Notes: generated by a model not told the origin, from the letters alone. A DNA stretch of 64,000 bases from Dipylidium caninum (GCA_017562135.1 QEYB01001628.1:62001-126000); one strand, 5' to 3'; counted from the stretch's first letter, positions 45,301 to 57,599 are shown. Program-made: numbers and translations.

Positions 45301-47850
45301 TTCGCGCATTCGCATCGAGACCTTCTCACCAACATCCTCACCCTTTACCCGTTCAGTCCCCATTTCTCGCGGTACCGTCCCTCGCCCAGCCTTGCAGCCC
45401 AGCATTCGGATAGCAAGACCGATTAGATGGGTAAAGGGGTGTCGACTGTGCGCATTGTCCAGACGATAAGGGGATTTTCTCCTCCACCTCCCCATTGAGC
45501 GGGAGGAGAACGGGATGTAGCCGACGTCTTCCGACAATCCTCGAAGTGACCGACGTCAGGAGGCAGACCTGAGAGACTTCGCCCCTGTCTTTCATGTTCG
45601 CTAGAAAAAATCGAAATTTGATATCGCAGTTTCCACAGAAAACACGATAGTGCTTACGTTTGCATTACAGCAAGTCAAGGTTCACAAGTGTGGCATCGGA
45701 ATCAGAGACTCAGCGGTGCGCTCACATTGTGACGATTTCGAATACAATTTGACTGAGAATGTCGGGCATACGACAGTGTGGATGGTCAGTTTTGCCACAT
45801 TCAGAGCTGCTGCATTTACCAAGATATCGCTCACTAAATGCTGGATCGGTCGAATACCCTGAGTGAAGAAGCAGGTGGCCAACAGAGGCTTTCAAATGTG
45901 ACCGTCCATGAAAAGCGTACGTATTCTGTTCTTGAAAGAGAATTCCACCATCTTCGGACTTGTCCCACATTCCATCCATCTATACAGCCCCAGAGGTATT
46001 TGAGTAGATGAACGTGGTTTTACAAATTTCCTTTACGTTGCCACGTCGTTGTCCGCATCTACATGCAGAGCGCACGAAAAGATCTACAAAATGACGACAC
46101 GAAGGCGGAGGCTGAGGAGGAAGAGAGGTAGGAGTAGGGGCTGCGATGCTTTTGCTAAGTAGCCAGTTCCACTGACATTTAGCCCTCCGCCACCGTCCCC
46201 TTCTCCACCTCGTCAGCTTCTCGAGGAATCCTGACGCTTCCCTAACAGTGACTCACGGCAAAATGCATCAAACAAACACACTCATTGTGGGCGTAACAGC
46301 ACACCTAAACACTGGCGGAGTGATGTTAGGACCGAGAAATGCTGCGCATGAATTTAGAAGACTTATTTTCAACACAGGTTTCGAGGGGCGAGATCGAGAA
46401 TGAACACGAGACCGCTGCCCCCACGCCGAATTAAGTGGTGCAGGCAGTGCATGTGACACGGTCACACAACAACGTAAATGGCTAAATTTGAGATAGCAGT
46501 CCCTGTGTTGTCAAACACGTCAAACCGACTAAAACTATGACAGCATTTGAGTCAACAGAACTGTTTTCTACGCACTCATCTATAAAGTAGAACGAGGGAT
46601 TATGGTTTAGTAAGGGGAATTTGCGGGTCGACATTTCTTTGACAAGGCTGAAGAGCAGCATTGCTGGGTGTCACGAGGGAACAGACGTAAGACGTAAGAC
46701 GCAGATCATGTGTGGCCATTTCACGCCTCCACGGCCGACGTAAGGGTGATCAAAAGTCATGACAGAAAAAGGCAAAAAGGCTTCTCCAACTTGGACTATT
46801 GATTGTGTCCTGTCGTGGCAGTAATTTGAGGAACTGACAGTCGGTTGGAAAGTCGTCTGGCAAAAGCTGAGGAAGTGGGTGGGATTGCAATGCGATTGAT
46901 CGGTGTGGAGTTAAGAAAATGCAGCTAACCTCGATTTCCACTTTCAACAGATGGAAAAGCACACAGCCCATCTCGTCAACTTGCTGCGAGGCCAAATCCA
47001 CATTCTTCATGCTTGGACCAGAATGTCGTCATTTATTTCACGTGAGAAGTAAATATTTAAAAGTTTGCCAATTACATAGAGTTTGTTCCGCGGTGGTGGA
47101 CGTAGAGAACAGGTTTTGTACAAACTCTCTCGCGTGAAGAGAAAGGCACCTTTAAGGGTTTGTCTCGGGTAACGCAATTTAAAGCAATGCCTAATCTTAC
47201 ACTTGCATAATTTAAATAACAAGTCTTTGGCTTCCGGTGATCTTAACAGGCGCCCCTGGGAAGCGAGAAATCGCGCCTCTCTCCTGTTCTTCAACTCCGC
47301 AACCCCTACCCACCTCACCTCCTCTCTCCCACAAACCTGCCTGCAACCGAGTAGCTAACTTTGAGCTATCCTAGTAAGACGCCATTTATCTTCCCCGAAT
47401 CCTACATTGCCAGTCCCCACTACACCCATTTGGATATATTCGCTGTTTAGTGGATTCCCCTAAGCGGTATGAAAAATCTCGTGGACGCGTTTGCCTTATG
47501 CGACCTTTACCGATCCGTCCAGTGATATTCAGTGAAACCGCGCCCTCCCTTGATCGTATACACTAAATACCCATCAAAGGTTTAGGCGTTATCCCCTTAA
47601 GGAGTACATTTCTACTTTTCAAACTAGGGATTTTCTTGCCATTTGGCCTGTCTCTTACAACGCAGCTTCCTTATATGAAAGTCACTTCCACCTATTCCCC
47701 ATATTGAATCAGCAGCATTTTCGCATCGAAGACGTCTCTTGTCAACTCAAAGTGAAATGGCCTGAATTGAATTCGGTCCACATTAACAGGTGTCGAGATG
47801 AATTGCGTTGAGGTGTCAATGATTCGAGAACCCCGCTGATAGCCGCTCAA
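45301..47850. other. Unassigned sequence with a weak exon-like frame
   Basis: At 45,650-45,862 a 70-codon frame contains an acceptor-like TTTGCATTACAG, then codes for HKCGIGIRDSAVRSHCDDF, with a GTCAGT donor-like site further on. Support is weak. A minus frame at 47,007-47,318 is basic and unremarkable. Confidence 0.3.
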
Positions 47851-47854
47851 GCAA

Positions 47855-48130
47855 TGGGACTAGCGAGGCCAAATGGAACACATCCTACCCTTGCTCGGTC
47901 CATCTAAGCTGCCTTCGACATAATGCACGCAGAATGGGCTGACTTCTGTGCAAATAAGAAGAATATTTTGGCTCCCACTTTTTCCCTTGAAAGAGGTCCG
48001 ACTTCGAAGCAGTGGTAGATGGAGGAAAGGACAACGGGACTAGTGAGGCCAAATGGAGCACATTTAACTCTTGCGCAGTTCATCCAAGCTGCCTTCGACA
48101 GACTGCACCCAGAATGGCTGGCTTTTCCGC
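47855..48130 (+). repeat. Direct repeat pair, period about 180 bases
   Basis: 47,855-47,948 and 48,035-48,130 are clearly homologous: GGGACTAGCGAGGCCAAATGG versus GGGACTAGTGAGGCCAAATGG, and GCTGCCTTCGACA in both. In one frame both read GL(A/V)RPNG, then AAFD and H.EW. The first copy has a TAA in that frame. The second is open to 48,222. Confidence 0.65.
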
Positions 48131-48239
48131 ACATTTGTGGAGCGAGTCTGAGACTAAAGCCTCAGTATTTTGCATATAACAATTTTGCCTGTGACCAAGT
48201 CGTCGATCAGAATGAACATTGAATTCCCGTTCGGCACAG

Positions 48240-48950
48240 TGAATCCCGTTGCCACCCGAAATCTACCCTCTTCATTCATCACACCTCCCATTATCAGTTC
48301 CTACTCACTCGCCTCTTCTTCACTACCTCTTCCTCATGACGATCCCTTCAATCATCGCTTGCACGATCCCGTTTTATATGCGCACTTGGTTTGCAATTAA
48401 TCACAAAGTAGACGTTTGCGAGGCTTTAATTCTTTTCACGCCTTAAAGTGAACTACTTCAGTTGGTTGCCTACGATCAGCTCACGAAGGGTGTGCGGTGC
48501 TTGACGAAGAGGCCGCACGCCTTCATAGCTGCATGTGTACAGTGATTGTGGTTTGTCTAGTTGACTGCCCTTTGTTTGCAATTTTTGTGTCACTCCTTTG
48601 CCGACAGCTTCCTTCTTCCTTCTTTTACCTCGTTGACTCAAAAACATGCCTCGGTAAGCGAATTCGAGAACATTTGCGAGTGTCGAAATTACCGGCAGTA
48701 GCTTCCTAAAAGCAGTCGTCGTCATCTGCGTAAACCCTTCCACCTGAAATACTTAACGTAGCCACGTGAATAGCCTACTTAATTAAGGACAGTCGGAAAG
48801 GTTGTGGCTTCACCCCACCACGTACGAGTGAAGAAGACTGAGAGAGTGGAGCTGAGACATCAGAGAGAGGCAAGTTAGAGACTCAGGCAGCACCTATGAT
48901 CGGGCGAGGCAGTTTGTCGATTAGGGTGGAAGAAGATGCCACGTTGAAAT
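48240..48950 (+). repeat. Dispersed repeat family C, copy 4
   Basis: This matches 6,640-7,640 with internal deletions. Patches are CACCTCCCATTATCAGTTCC, CAATCATCGCTTGCACGATCCC, GCTCACGAAGGGTGTGCGGTGC and ACGAGTGAAGAAGACTGAGAG. Confidence 0.6.
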
Positions 48951-49044
48951 TGAAATAGGCAACCTTCTTACACTTTCACCTCCCATGTCATGATCATTCA
49001 CTAGTGGAGATGGACGATGAAAGGAAGGGCGAAATGAGATGAGG

Positions 49045-49980
49045 TGGCACTGACGGTGTCTCGGTCATTTGTGCGAGAGAAAGCCAAAGTAGACACAATT
49101 CCGTAAATTCTCTTGCCATTTACTGTTTCTAGTTACCTTGGCCATCCTCCTTCATTGCGCGTGAGCCCACTTTACGATCGCAGTGCCTCCACTCTCTAGC
49201 ACATTTGCTCTTCACGACGCTTTGGCGTCCCTACAGCCGACCATTCTAATGACATATTCTCCACCACAATCCATCCACTCTCTCACTCCTCCACCATTTC
49301 TCCTTTCTAAAACAACAGCGGATTGTGTTAACGCGGGATCAAAATGGCGAGAGAGGCAACAATTTCGAGGAAATTGAGAAACAAGAGTTTGCATACATGT
49401 GCAAAAGTCAAAGCCAATATGAAGTGAGGAAGGTATTCTGCGAAAGAACGCAATGGGAACGGTTCCCTTCCAAGAAATGCCATGAAGGGAAGATGAGCCT
49501 CTGAAGCGCATTCTGAGTGAGGTGTGCAAACGGTGGGTGACGGAGTTATGTTGAGAAAAGAGCAGGCAGCATGACTTGCCGCACTTTCGCCGACTACTGT
49601 ACGCCCAGACGTGCAATTCGTTCGATCCTCATCCTCGCCGTCATCTCGTTTGAGTGCTAACACAGTGGAGAAGTAGAAGTGAGTGGATAGGAGCTGATAA
49701 TCTGAGCTGCTCGATGTGAGAAAGGCACTTTTGGGGCGGAAAAGTGAGTCACTGTGCCAGGCAAGCCGCCGATGCGACGCCACAAGATTCGTAGACTAAG
49801 CGGAGCAATGCACAAATCTCACGACACATGGAAATGTAAGCACTGCGCATTCGGTGAACAAGGCCCCGGAGATTTCCTGCCATGAACGCCTTTCTCTCTC
49901 TCATCTCCACCCCACCAACGTGGCTCAAATTCCTTCCACACTCCGCCTTAACAGCCTATTCATTTCCCAAACAAATGTGT
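49045..49980 (-). repeat. Dispersed repeat family C, copy 5, with inverted arm
   Basis: This matches 7,978-9,000 in direct order. The part at 49,330-49,830 is the inverted arm relative to 48,280-48,440. The arm pair is shorter-spaced here than at 6.6-8.8 kb. A minus frame of 151 codons (49,328-49,783) shares YQLLSTH, LKRD and CSF(L)N/T motifs with the plus frame at 6,504. That fits common descent of the DNA and only weakly suggests an old coding sequence. Confidence 0.6.
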
Positions 49981-49989
49981 GCGAAGTAG

Positions 49990-50785
49990 TGGAGGCCTTC
50001 TCGTGTCCCCTCATGGTGAAATGGGCAGGCCAATCAGATGTGTGCCAGTAATGCGGTCGAGTTTCACAGGTTTTAAAATGAATTGCATTGGTGCATAAAT
50101 GTACTAAGCACTAGGACGCTTGCGGCTCATGTAGTAGCTTGTGCGCGGATTTTCAATCTAGAAGGCGTCAGCCGTGAATAAATATCATCAACTGATATCC
50201 CCTCACAGGTGACATGTGAGGTCGTAGGCAACTGGACTACTCGAAGATGACGTCTGGTCACCACTCTCTGCATTCTGAACTTCCTGATCGTCTCAACAAC
50301 CTGAGCTGCAAGGGAAAGATGCTGGCCAAGGCTCCGTTACGGCGATTTCATTAAATTGGTTCCCGTTTTTGCTGCAGGTGGCGTCTTCCCTTCCGCCTTT
50401 GTTAGCTGCAATCTGTGCTTAGTGGCGCAGAAATGCTGGCTGAACGGAAACCTCTTGAAGAAGCCCTTTAATCCTTTTGCAGGGTTTATGTGGCAGTGGA
50501 GCAGCCACAACAGATGAATTTAGCGATGTCTAGCCCTGCGATCCACCTTTTATTGGTTCGACGCAGCAGTAACGATTTCCCTCTGGATCAGAGAGGTCGC
50601 GACAACAAGGCCTCATTGATGCTCGTAAGCGGCAAGAAATCACGTCACCGACTTCTATGGAGAGTGTCGCATGTTGCACTCGCGTTAAGTCGTGCCATCA
50701 CCATGTGTTCCCCCTGGCAGGAGATGAACCTCGCGGAGATTGTTGTCGTTGTGATGTTTCACTTGCTCCACGCTCCACATAATCC
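49990..50785. other. Unassigned sequence
   Basis: No gene recognised. An open frame from 50,490 runs into family B sequence. Confidence 0.3.
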
Positions 50786-51141
50786 TTCCCACCCTCCCTT
50801 CCTTACTCGCTGCGCTCTCCCGCCCCTCTGCCCTTCCGCAAATCTACACATCCCTCCTTTTCCACACTCTTCTTACAATATCCCAAACTCCAACATTGCC
50901 CTCTTCTCATTGTCATCCTGTCTGTGTCCTTTGACGCCCATCAACCAAGGTCATTTGTCACCGCTCTCATGTCCACGTCCTGCGTTCTTTCACCGTAACA
51001 GGAAAACTTTGTCAACACTCACTACGCTCAACTCATACTAATGTCTTCGGACTGCAAACACCTTCGCCAAAGTAAACACCAAGGAGAGGGCGAAGTAGCC
51101 AGTGAATGAGCTAATCCCCTCTTTCGGCATAACAGCATTAG

Positions 51142-51316
51142 GATGCCTCGCAAGGAGACATCAATCTGACCATCAAGCAGGCAAGAAAACAGGCTTTCCA
51201 ACACTTTACCCACTGTTTCCTCTCAAAATGCCTATACGTTGATCTCAAGACGCACGGAGGTTCACCTTAACATCTACCTTATCAATGACTCGGTCTGGCC
51301 ACCCTACTTCACGTAG
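51142..51316 (+). pseudogene. Family B exon, frameshifted copy
   Basis: Relative to 62,505-62,678 this segment has one extra base near 51,194 (CAGGCTTTCC for CAGGTTTCC), which destroys the frame. Downstream of the break the second copy's frame is still recognisable (LISRRTEVHLNIYLIND) and ends at the homologous TAG. Both copies start right after an AG. It could be a pseudogene exon or a sequencing error. Confidence 0.45.
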
Positions 51317-52375
51317 AGGAATGACATTTTTCACCACTTTGCCAATTCGCACGATACGGCAAACATTAGAATGCCAGTTGAGGAAAGTACTTCCACCACC
51401 AAGCCATCGACGACTCAAATATTCACCTCAACTATGTCATTTCAACCAAACATTCATTCCAACAGCCAAAAGTTCATTTTAACATTTCTCCTCATATTTA
51501 ACCATTTTTACCCATTACACATTCGCCCCGATCCAGTCAGTACCAATTCTCACACTTTCCCTCACGTTCGAAAGCTTCTTGAGCACAATGCACTGTCCAC
51601 GCTGCTGCCTCCCTGCCTGCCTACCTCTCAACTAGCCGCTTCTACCTCCAACACTCTCTTCTAGCATTGCCTCCCTCCCTCCCTCCCTCCCTCCCTCCCA
51701 CCTTTCCCTCACTCCACCCTTCTTCAACTCGAGTCACCACCTCTTCCCCAAATTACACCAAATAACCCCATATACACACTCATGACATACATACCTACAT
51801 ACTTTTACATACACGCATCTCACTAGGCCTAGGTGAATAATTACTATTTCCACATTCTCAATGAACTCACTACCATCCAACAAATGCCCACATAATAATC
51901 AAATATCAATGACACAACACCCACGCCCAATAAATCAATAAATGCTACGTCCAATATGATAAGCACAACGCCAATCAATCCACCTACTAACCTTATGATT
52001 CCTGCTCACAAAACACTCTACACTAGACACAAAGGAACAACAAGTCCACATACTATGAAGAACAACCTTTTATACAAGAGACTTACGAATTAACCACTTA
52101 CAACTATTAAATACACACGTCCATATACGCAAACATACATACATACACGCACACACACACCGATGTAGCCCCAAAACCAATCCAACTCAAAGACCCTGAC
52201 TTAAACAGTATAATAACAACTTTTCGCCGCAATTCAATCACTAGTGGAATAGCCAAGAAAAGCTACAACAATATGACTTGATGCCGCACGGGCTAACTAA
52301 ACAACACTCGCCATCTGGTTCCATAATAAACGTCAATAAAAAATGAAGTCTTATTAGCAAACAAGTACATATTTG

Positions 52376-52396
52376 TTTCATTTGTACAAGTGAAAT
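52376..52396. other. Conserved near-palindrome in family B tail
   Basis: TTTCATTTGTACAAGTGAAA is palindromic except for one base pair. It is identical in the second copy at about 63,748-63,768, where flanking bases differ. Confidence 0.5.
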
Positions 52397-53089
52397 GATA
52401 ATAAAAACAACAACCACAACAACAACAATAACAGGGATAATAACAAGAAAAATACATCTCCTAATAGTCCTAACTTCAATACATAACCACTCTTCAATGC
52501 AGAATCTACGCTTTCAGCCTCGGCAGTTAATAATGAAGCATCGATAAGAAACACATGCTACAAAGGAACAGCGTCAAATATGTCCTATTCCGCTCTCACA
52601 CATTGGAAACCGTTCTTCCTTGATGACAGATATGTAGATAGATAGAGATAACGAAATTAAAATCATAAGAAGACTAAGTGGAATATAAGCAACGGGCAGA
52701 ACGCTAATCAGCAAGATAACTCGCCAAATAGGGCCAATCAAATACGGTCACAAGGACATAGACAACGCATAAAACACTGCACAAAGGAAAGTCTTCGTGG
52801 AGAAGTATACTCCTCCAAGGTTAAAAGGAAGGCGAAAACACTACATTTTGAACACGCGGAATTATTACACACATAAGGCAATAAGAATAATCGCAAACGA
52901 GAGGAAACAGTAAGGAAGTAAAAACAACTTACTCGCTCTTACTCGAGCCTACCTGCCAGGGATACTCATGACACCGAATCTAAGCATAGGCAATAATACA
53001 AAACAATGGGCAATGCCAATGACAATGCCTTTTCAACACATGCCAACACAAAGCAACACACCAACCAACCAACCAACCAACTCAGTCCC

Positions 53090-54100
53090 CTATGTCAAGC
53101 GTTGGAGTGGCTGTTGAGGAAAATGCTTTCTCCACAATTCCATCCCCATCTCTAATATTCACCTCAACTATGCCACTTCAACAGCCAAGAGTCCATCTTA
53201 ACACTTCGTCCCACACTTCTCCCTTCACCATTCGTCTACATGACACATCGTCGTCTCTTGTCCAAACTATACCCGTCCTCATCATTCCTCATGCTTTCCA
53301 AAGCCTCTTCACGGCAACGCTTTGACCATGCGGTGAAGAAATTCCCACTGACCAATTTATCCACAAGACACCTTTCCATGCTTGTCATTACGACAAATAG
53401 CCTTAACTGCATGCGCATCTACACGCGCGCTATATGGGCCACTGAACTCCGAGAAGCGTCAGCTAACGATTACATGGATTCTAGCACTTGATACTCCTCA
53501 CCATGGCCCAGCTAACACCCCTTCGACTGGCATTCTTCAATCTTCTTTCTCACTCATCACTACTCCCCTTGCACGTCCTCGCATATCTCGTTCAAACCTC
53601 ATCTAAAACAGTCTGTACAAACACAAGCCACATATGAATGCCACTAGCCAAATTTCAAATCTCAATTGTTAGAGACAGAAACTCCACCAATAACGCAAAA
53701 TCCAAGAGAAGATATGCAAACACGACCTAGTTCCAAAAAAGAATAACCAGCGCCTAACTTCAGATTCAACAATAGAAGTCAACAAACTCCAACCCCATAC
53801 GTCATACAGGCCATATTTCATTTTATTTTAAATGAAATAACAACAACTAGATACCCCTAACAGCCCTAACTCCAAATTCATGGCATCACCGTTAGCGAAC
53901 ACACAATCCATGCTTTTAGCCTCTACATGCACCGTAGGTAATCAAGTATTGAATTGAAAAAAAACGGGTTATGTGCACGAAGACAGATGTCAAAAAGCAT
54001 GGATACTGTTAAATATGCTCCACCACACCCTTACTTATTATAAAGTGCTTCTTTCTCTAAGGACAGACACAGTAGAGTGGAAGGAAGACTGATGATTTGG
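53090..54100 (+). repeat. Family B, diverged copy 3
   Basis: Patches near 53,110-53,200 (GTTGAGGAAAATGC, ATATTCACCTCAACTATG) and 53,900-54,060 (ACAATCCATGCTTTTAGCCTC, GTTAAATATGCTCC, GACAGACAC) correspond in order to 51,370-51,480 and 52,500-52,650. The middle does not align. Confidence 0.5.
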
Positions 54101-54530
54101 GAGTAAGAAGGAAAACACCAACCAACAAAGAAACGCCGCGAATGCGGCACCCACCCCAAACGACTCATTTAACACGGCTATTGAGAAGAGATTTAAACAA
54201 GCCTTCTATTAACAGATACAAACATTCAAAGTAACGCAGCTTTTTTATTTATAAGAAAGAGATGTTTTTTTCACAACTTCATGTACATGTACATTTAGGA
54301 AATGCTGGCGAAGTTCTGTAAAAGCTTAATGTTTGAAAGGAAAAACATTTCGTCTCTAGCATCACAGGCCAACTCCTGCGGACATTCACGCCCAAAATAC
54401 CCCAACACCCATTAATTCAAAACACTTTCCGCGGGAAATACTTTGTCCACGTATTTACTCGCCTCCCGTCAACTTGATTCCAACTCTTTTACACCCACCA
54501 CCTCTCGTCTGTCACTTCTTCCATCTCTTT
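54101..54530. other. Unassigned, A/T-rich sequence
   Basis: No gene or repeat copy recognised. Confidence 0.35.
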
Positions 54531-54534
54531 GTCT

Positions 54535-54535
54535 G

Positions 54536-54589
<54 letters not shown>

Positions 54590-54593
54590 TCTT

Positions 54594-54631
<38 letters not shown>

Positions 54632-54645
54632 TGTCTTTTTCTCTC
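54535..54645 (+). repeat. (CT)n microsatellite
   Basis: Long CT run with a few interruptions. Frames over it are Ser/Leu artefacts. Confidence 0.95.
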
Positions 54646-54649
54646 CTTC

Positions 54650-56740
54650 TCCCTCTGACTTGCCTCCACACTAGACACCTTCCTTCACTCCACTCTCCAT
54701 TGTTCCAAATAGTTCCTTCAGCCGATTGCCTCTTGAACACAATAATCCCCACCCCCCGCTCCCTCCAGCTCCAACTCTCATTTTCTACCATGAACCTTCC
54801 GTGCTTTCGTGCCTTCATGCAAATCGCATATGCACGTCCCACGATCCGTGGTTATATAAGAAATTCATTTCATACTGAATGCGTGCTGCTCAGGTTGCTC
54901 TGTCTTCCTCACCAATCGCCGTTTATAATAAATTTCTCGCATCTCCTCCCGATTTAAAGGCTACCAAACCCGAGTAGAGTGGTCTCTGCACTTGGCCACT
55001 TATCACAATATGCCCTGGAGGGGGCACTCACAGTGGGCGAAGTTGGTTTGCTCACAATTATCACATCGCACCCCCTCTTCAATTCCAGCCGAACACTGCG
55101 GTGGTCCTTATGTCTCAATGCAAATTCACGCGGTGCCAAGTGGAGGTGATGGGATGCTAAATGGTCGAATGATGTTGGGGCGAAATCGCGGAGAATGGTA
55201 TTCCATTTGGGGTAGAATGCGTCAAATGCTGTGGAGGCGAGTGTTGTGAATGCATCGCATTGTCCAAAGGTAGGCGTACGTGTGCGTCTTGAATGCCGCC
55301 AAATAGCGAAATCAGCGTCTGATCGGCCTACGGAAATGCAGTGTGCACGCAATCGCAATGTCGAATTTGTGCTCGAGTTGGAGGCGAGGAGATGTAGGAA
55401 GAAGAGGAGTGTCGGTGAATGCTAGTGAATGCGAGGGAATCCGAGGGAATGCGAGTGAATGCGAGTGATGTTGGCTCAAATGCTCTGAATGGTGCCTTGA
55501 TGAAGGCGAAAGTGGGTTATGATCGAGCCATATATTGCTTGTTTACACGCAACCGCAATGTCCCTCATTGTAGTGGGAGAGCAGAAATTGGCATGCTGGA
55601 TGAGCTAGAGGAGGCCTTTCGCGCTCAAGGCCATTTGAATCGGTGGCAAATGCCGTGTGAAGTGGGTTTTCTTCATGCTTCGCCGAGTGGTGTATGCTGC
55701 AAGTGAATAGTTGACGAGTTCCTTCCGCGGTGGATGGTTCTCGGGACATGGAGTAACTCTGCTTGATTGCGCCTCCACGCGGCGATGAGAATAGTGGTGG
55801 GTGTTCACATGCAAACGGTCTCCCCAGTTGCAGGCAAATTCTCTGCTGACTGCCTAGTCCTTGCGGCTGACGGACGTAATTGGCCAATCTTCTCGCGACA
55901 TTTCGATTGTGTTGAAACGTGTATGCTACCTACACGTTGCAAGTAGCATGTGTGTGCACTTGCTACTAGCAGGAGCAGCAGCTGCTGCAGCAAAAGAAGA
56001 GGGCAGTCGGGAGGGGAGAAAGGCGAGAGAGAGGAGAGAGAGAAAGGAGAGAGAGAGAGAGGGAGAGAGAGAGAGGGAGGAAGGAAGGAAGGATTCTGCA
56101 ATAAGGCGAGTCTATGCAGTAATCATTGGAGTAAGTTAGAAGTGGGCAAAGGTGACGAACACGTGAACTTTATCAAATATGTGAGTGGAAAGAGTTAGAA
56201 GATGGGCGCCAGCAGGCGTCAGGGGTGGGGCTGGGCTGGGCAGGGTGGGGCAGGGCGGGGCGGGGCGGGGCGGGGCTAAAGACTCACGCGGAGATGATGT
56301 TGACAATGCCAACCACGGTGATGCCCGTTTTTTTCATTCTATCAAGGCAATTTACGAAGAGAAGAGATCACTGCCTGCGACTATTTCGCGACATATCCGT
56401 TGCGACTGCAACTGTGGGTAGTGTAAAGTCGCTGCGAAACACCTCCGTGTACGCGGTTATCTCCGCAGCCTCCCCACCCAACTGCCTACCTACCTACCTA
56501 CCTACCTACCCACCTACCTACCTACCTACCTATCTACCTACGTACTTATTTAACTCCCATGACAACACGAACTACGACGCCCACAGAGCAAGTCACCCAC
56601 GCAGAAGTGCATAAGAGCATAATAAGCACACTGGGCATGGCACATGCTGCATGGAGAAGAAAAGCGAATTGAGCAAAGTCGGCTAAAAACAGTCAACCGC
56701 GCTACCCAATGCGTAGGTGAGTGATAAGGTGGAAGACGAC
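54650..56740. other. Unassigned sequence with several simple repeats
   Basis: No gene recognised. GCGAGGGAATCC/GCGAGTGAAT short direct repeats occur at 55,430-55,470. (GA)n lies at 56,028-56,088, a (GGGGC)n tract at 56,221-56,277 and (CTAC)n at 56,487-56,545. Confidence 0.4.
56221..56277 (+). repeat. (GGGGC)n G-rich tract
   Basis: Repeated GGGGC/GGGCT units with well over four G-runs of three or more, so a G-quadruplex is possible on the plus strand. Confidence 0.85.
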
Positions 56741-56848
56741 AGCGTGTCAATACCATCTAGGGAATTTACTTCCTGTTCCTCGTGAGCCCACAATGACATT
56801 TGATGTTGTTGTGTGTAAGAAGTTTCCACGCCCATTGCTGAAGTAAAG

Positions 56849-57151
56849 GTGATAGCCTCGTTGGACGTGGCATTATTTTGCATCATCTCTTACGGTAATG
56901 GTAACTTAGGCCAACACACAAAGGGCTGCCTTCAGTGGCTTCCACGTTCACCTGTCTTCCCCATCAGGAAGGGTGGAGGCGGTAAAGCGGTTTACTCTTC
57001 AACCCCGACCATTACACCTGCCGATACTGTGTCAACACCCACCGCCCCTTTTACAGACAATTCGTTCACTTTGAGTCAGACAGACTCGCTTGCTACCACC
57101 GCTTATCTACCTTCCCACAATGCAACAGTGTGTCACAATTTTGTCACATAG
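56849..57151 (+). CDS. Candidate Thr/Ser-rich exon
   Basis: 100 codons. From about residue 46 the peptide is Thr/Ser/Pro-rich (STPTITPADTVSTPTAPF) with two possible N-glycosylation sites (NSF, NAT), resembling a mucin-like secreted segment. A strong donor, GACAGGTGAGG, starts at 57,156, just after the TAG. The homologous sequence near 16,030-16,225 keeps the donor and much of the Thr-rich frame but has a one-base insertion and a TAA. Each copy has a different flaw, so both may be decayed. Confidence 0.3.
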   Translation: MIASLDVALFCIISYGNGNLGQHTKGCLQWLPRSPVFPIRKGGGGKAVYSSTPTITPADTVSTPTAPFTDNSFTLSQTDSLATTAYLPSHNATVCHNFVT

Positions 57152-57493
57152 ACAGGTGAGGTGACAAGCCTGAGACGTGGAATAACGGAAAGAAGGAAGG
57201 AAAGACAGGGTCGTCCGAGAGACGGGGCCGTTGCAGGGGTAGAGCGTAACGAATGAGAGTCCAATTATGTGGGATGTCGCTTTTACCATCCCATTTACTC
57301 AACCTGCATCGTTTGGGCTTTCACACTTGATCAGAACATACAGACCGATTTCTCCGAGTTTTGCTTTATGCTATTTTGTCTAAACAGTATTTGGTAGATC
57401 CATATTCACGATTTCTCATGACCTGGCTAATATCCTCGTCGGTGTGATCAGAGATTGTCTATATGACACGAGTCTAGGGGCAGCGAACGCGAA

Positions 57494-57566
57494 CCGGCTG
57501 CCGGCACCGGGATCGGGGTCGGGGTAGGGGTCGGGGTAGGGGTAGGTGTAGGGGTGGGGGTCGGGC
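57494..57566 (+). repeat. G-rich (GGGGTA/GGGGTC)n tract
   Basis: Seven or more G-runs separated by TA, TC or TGTA, a potential G-quadruplex. Absent from the A-1 block, which has GAGGTCGGGC here. Confidence 0.85.
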
Positions 57567-57599
57567 GAGAGGAGAACGATTGGTCCGCTTAAAAGTTAT

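Larger units (their letters stand above)
50790..52660 (+). repeat. Family B, copy 1
   Basis: This aligns nearly end to end with 62,090-64,000 at high similarity. Anchors are CTTACAATATCCCAAACTCC, GGAGACATCAATCTGACCATC (within 51,154-51,180), ATGCCAGTTGAGGAAAGT (51,371) and a (CTCC)n run (51,671-51,700). Further anchors are CACCTACTAACC and CAAACAAGTACATATTTGTT. AATAAA-type signals occur near the right end. A third, more diverged copy lies at 53,090-54,100. Confidence 0.8.

Noticed and set aside
54443..54678. Ser/Leu and Arg/Glu frames
   Set aside because: Translation of a (CT)n microsatellite.
55419..55706. Repetitive GCGAGTGAATG frame as a protein repeat
   Set aside because: Only a few short imperfect units. 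The frame has no independent support.
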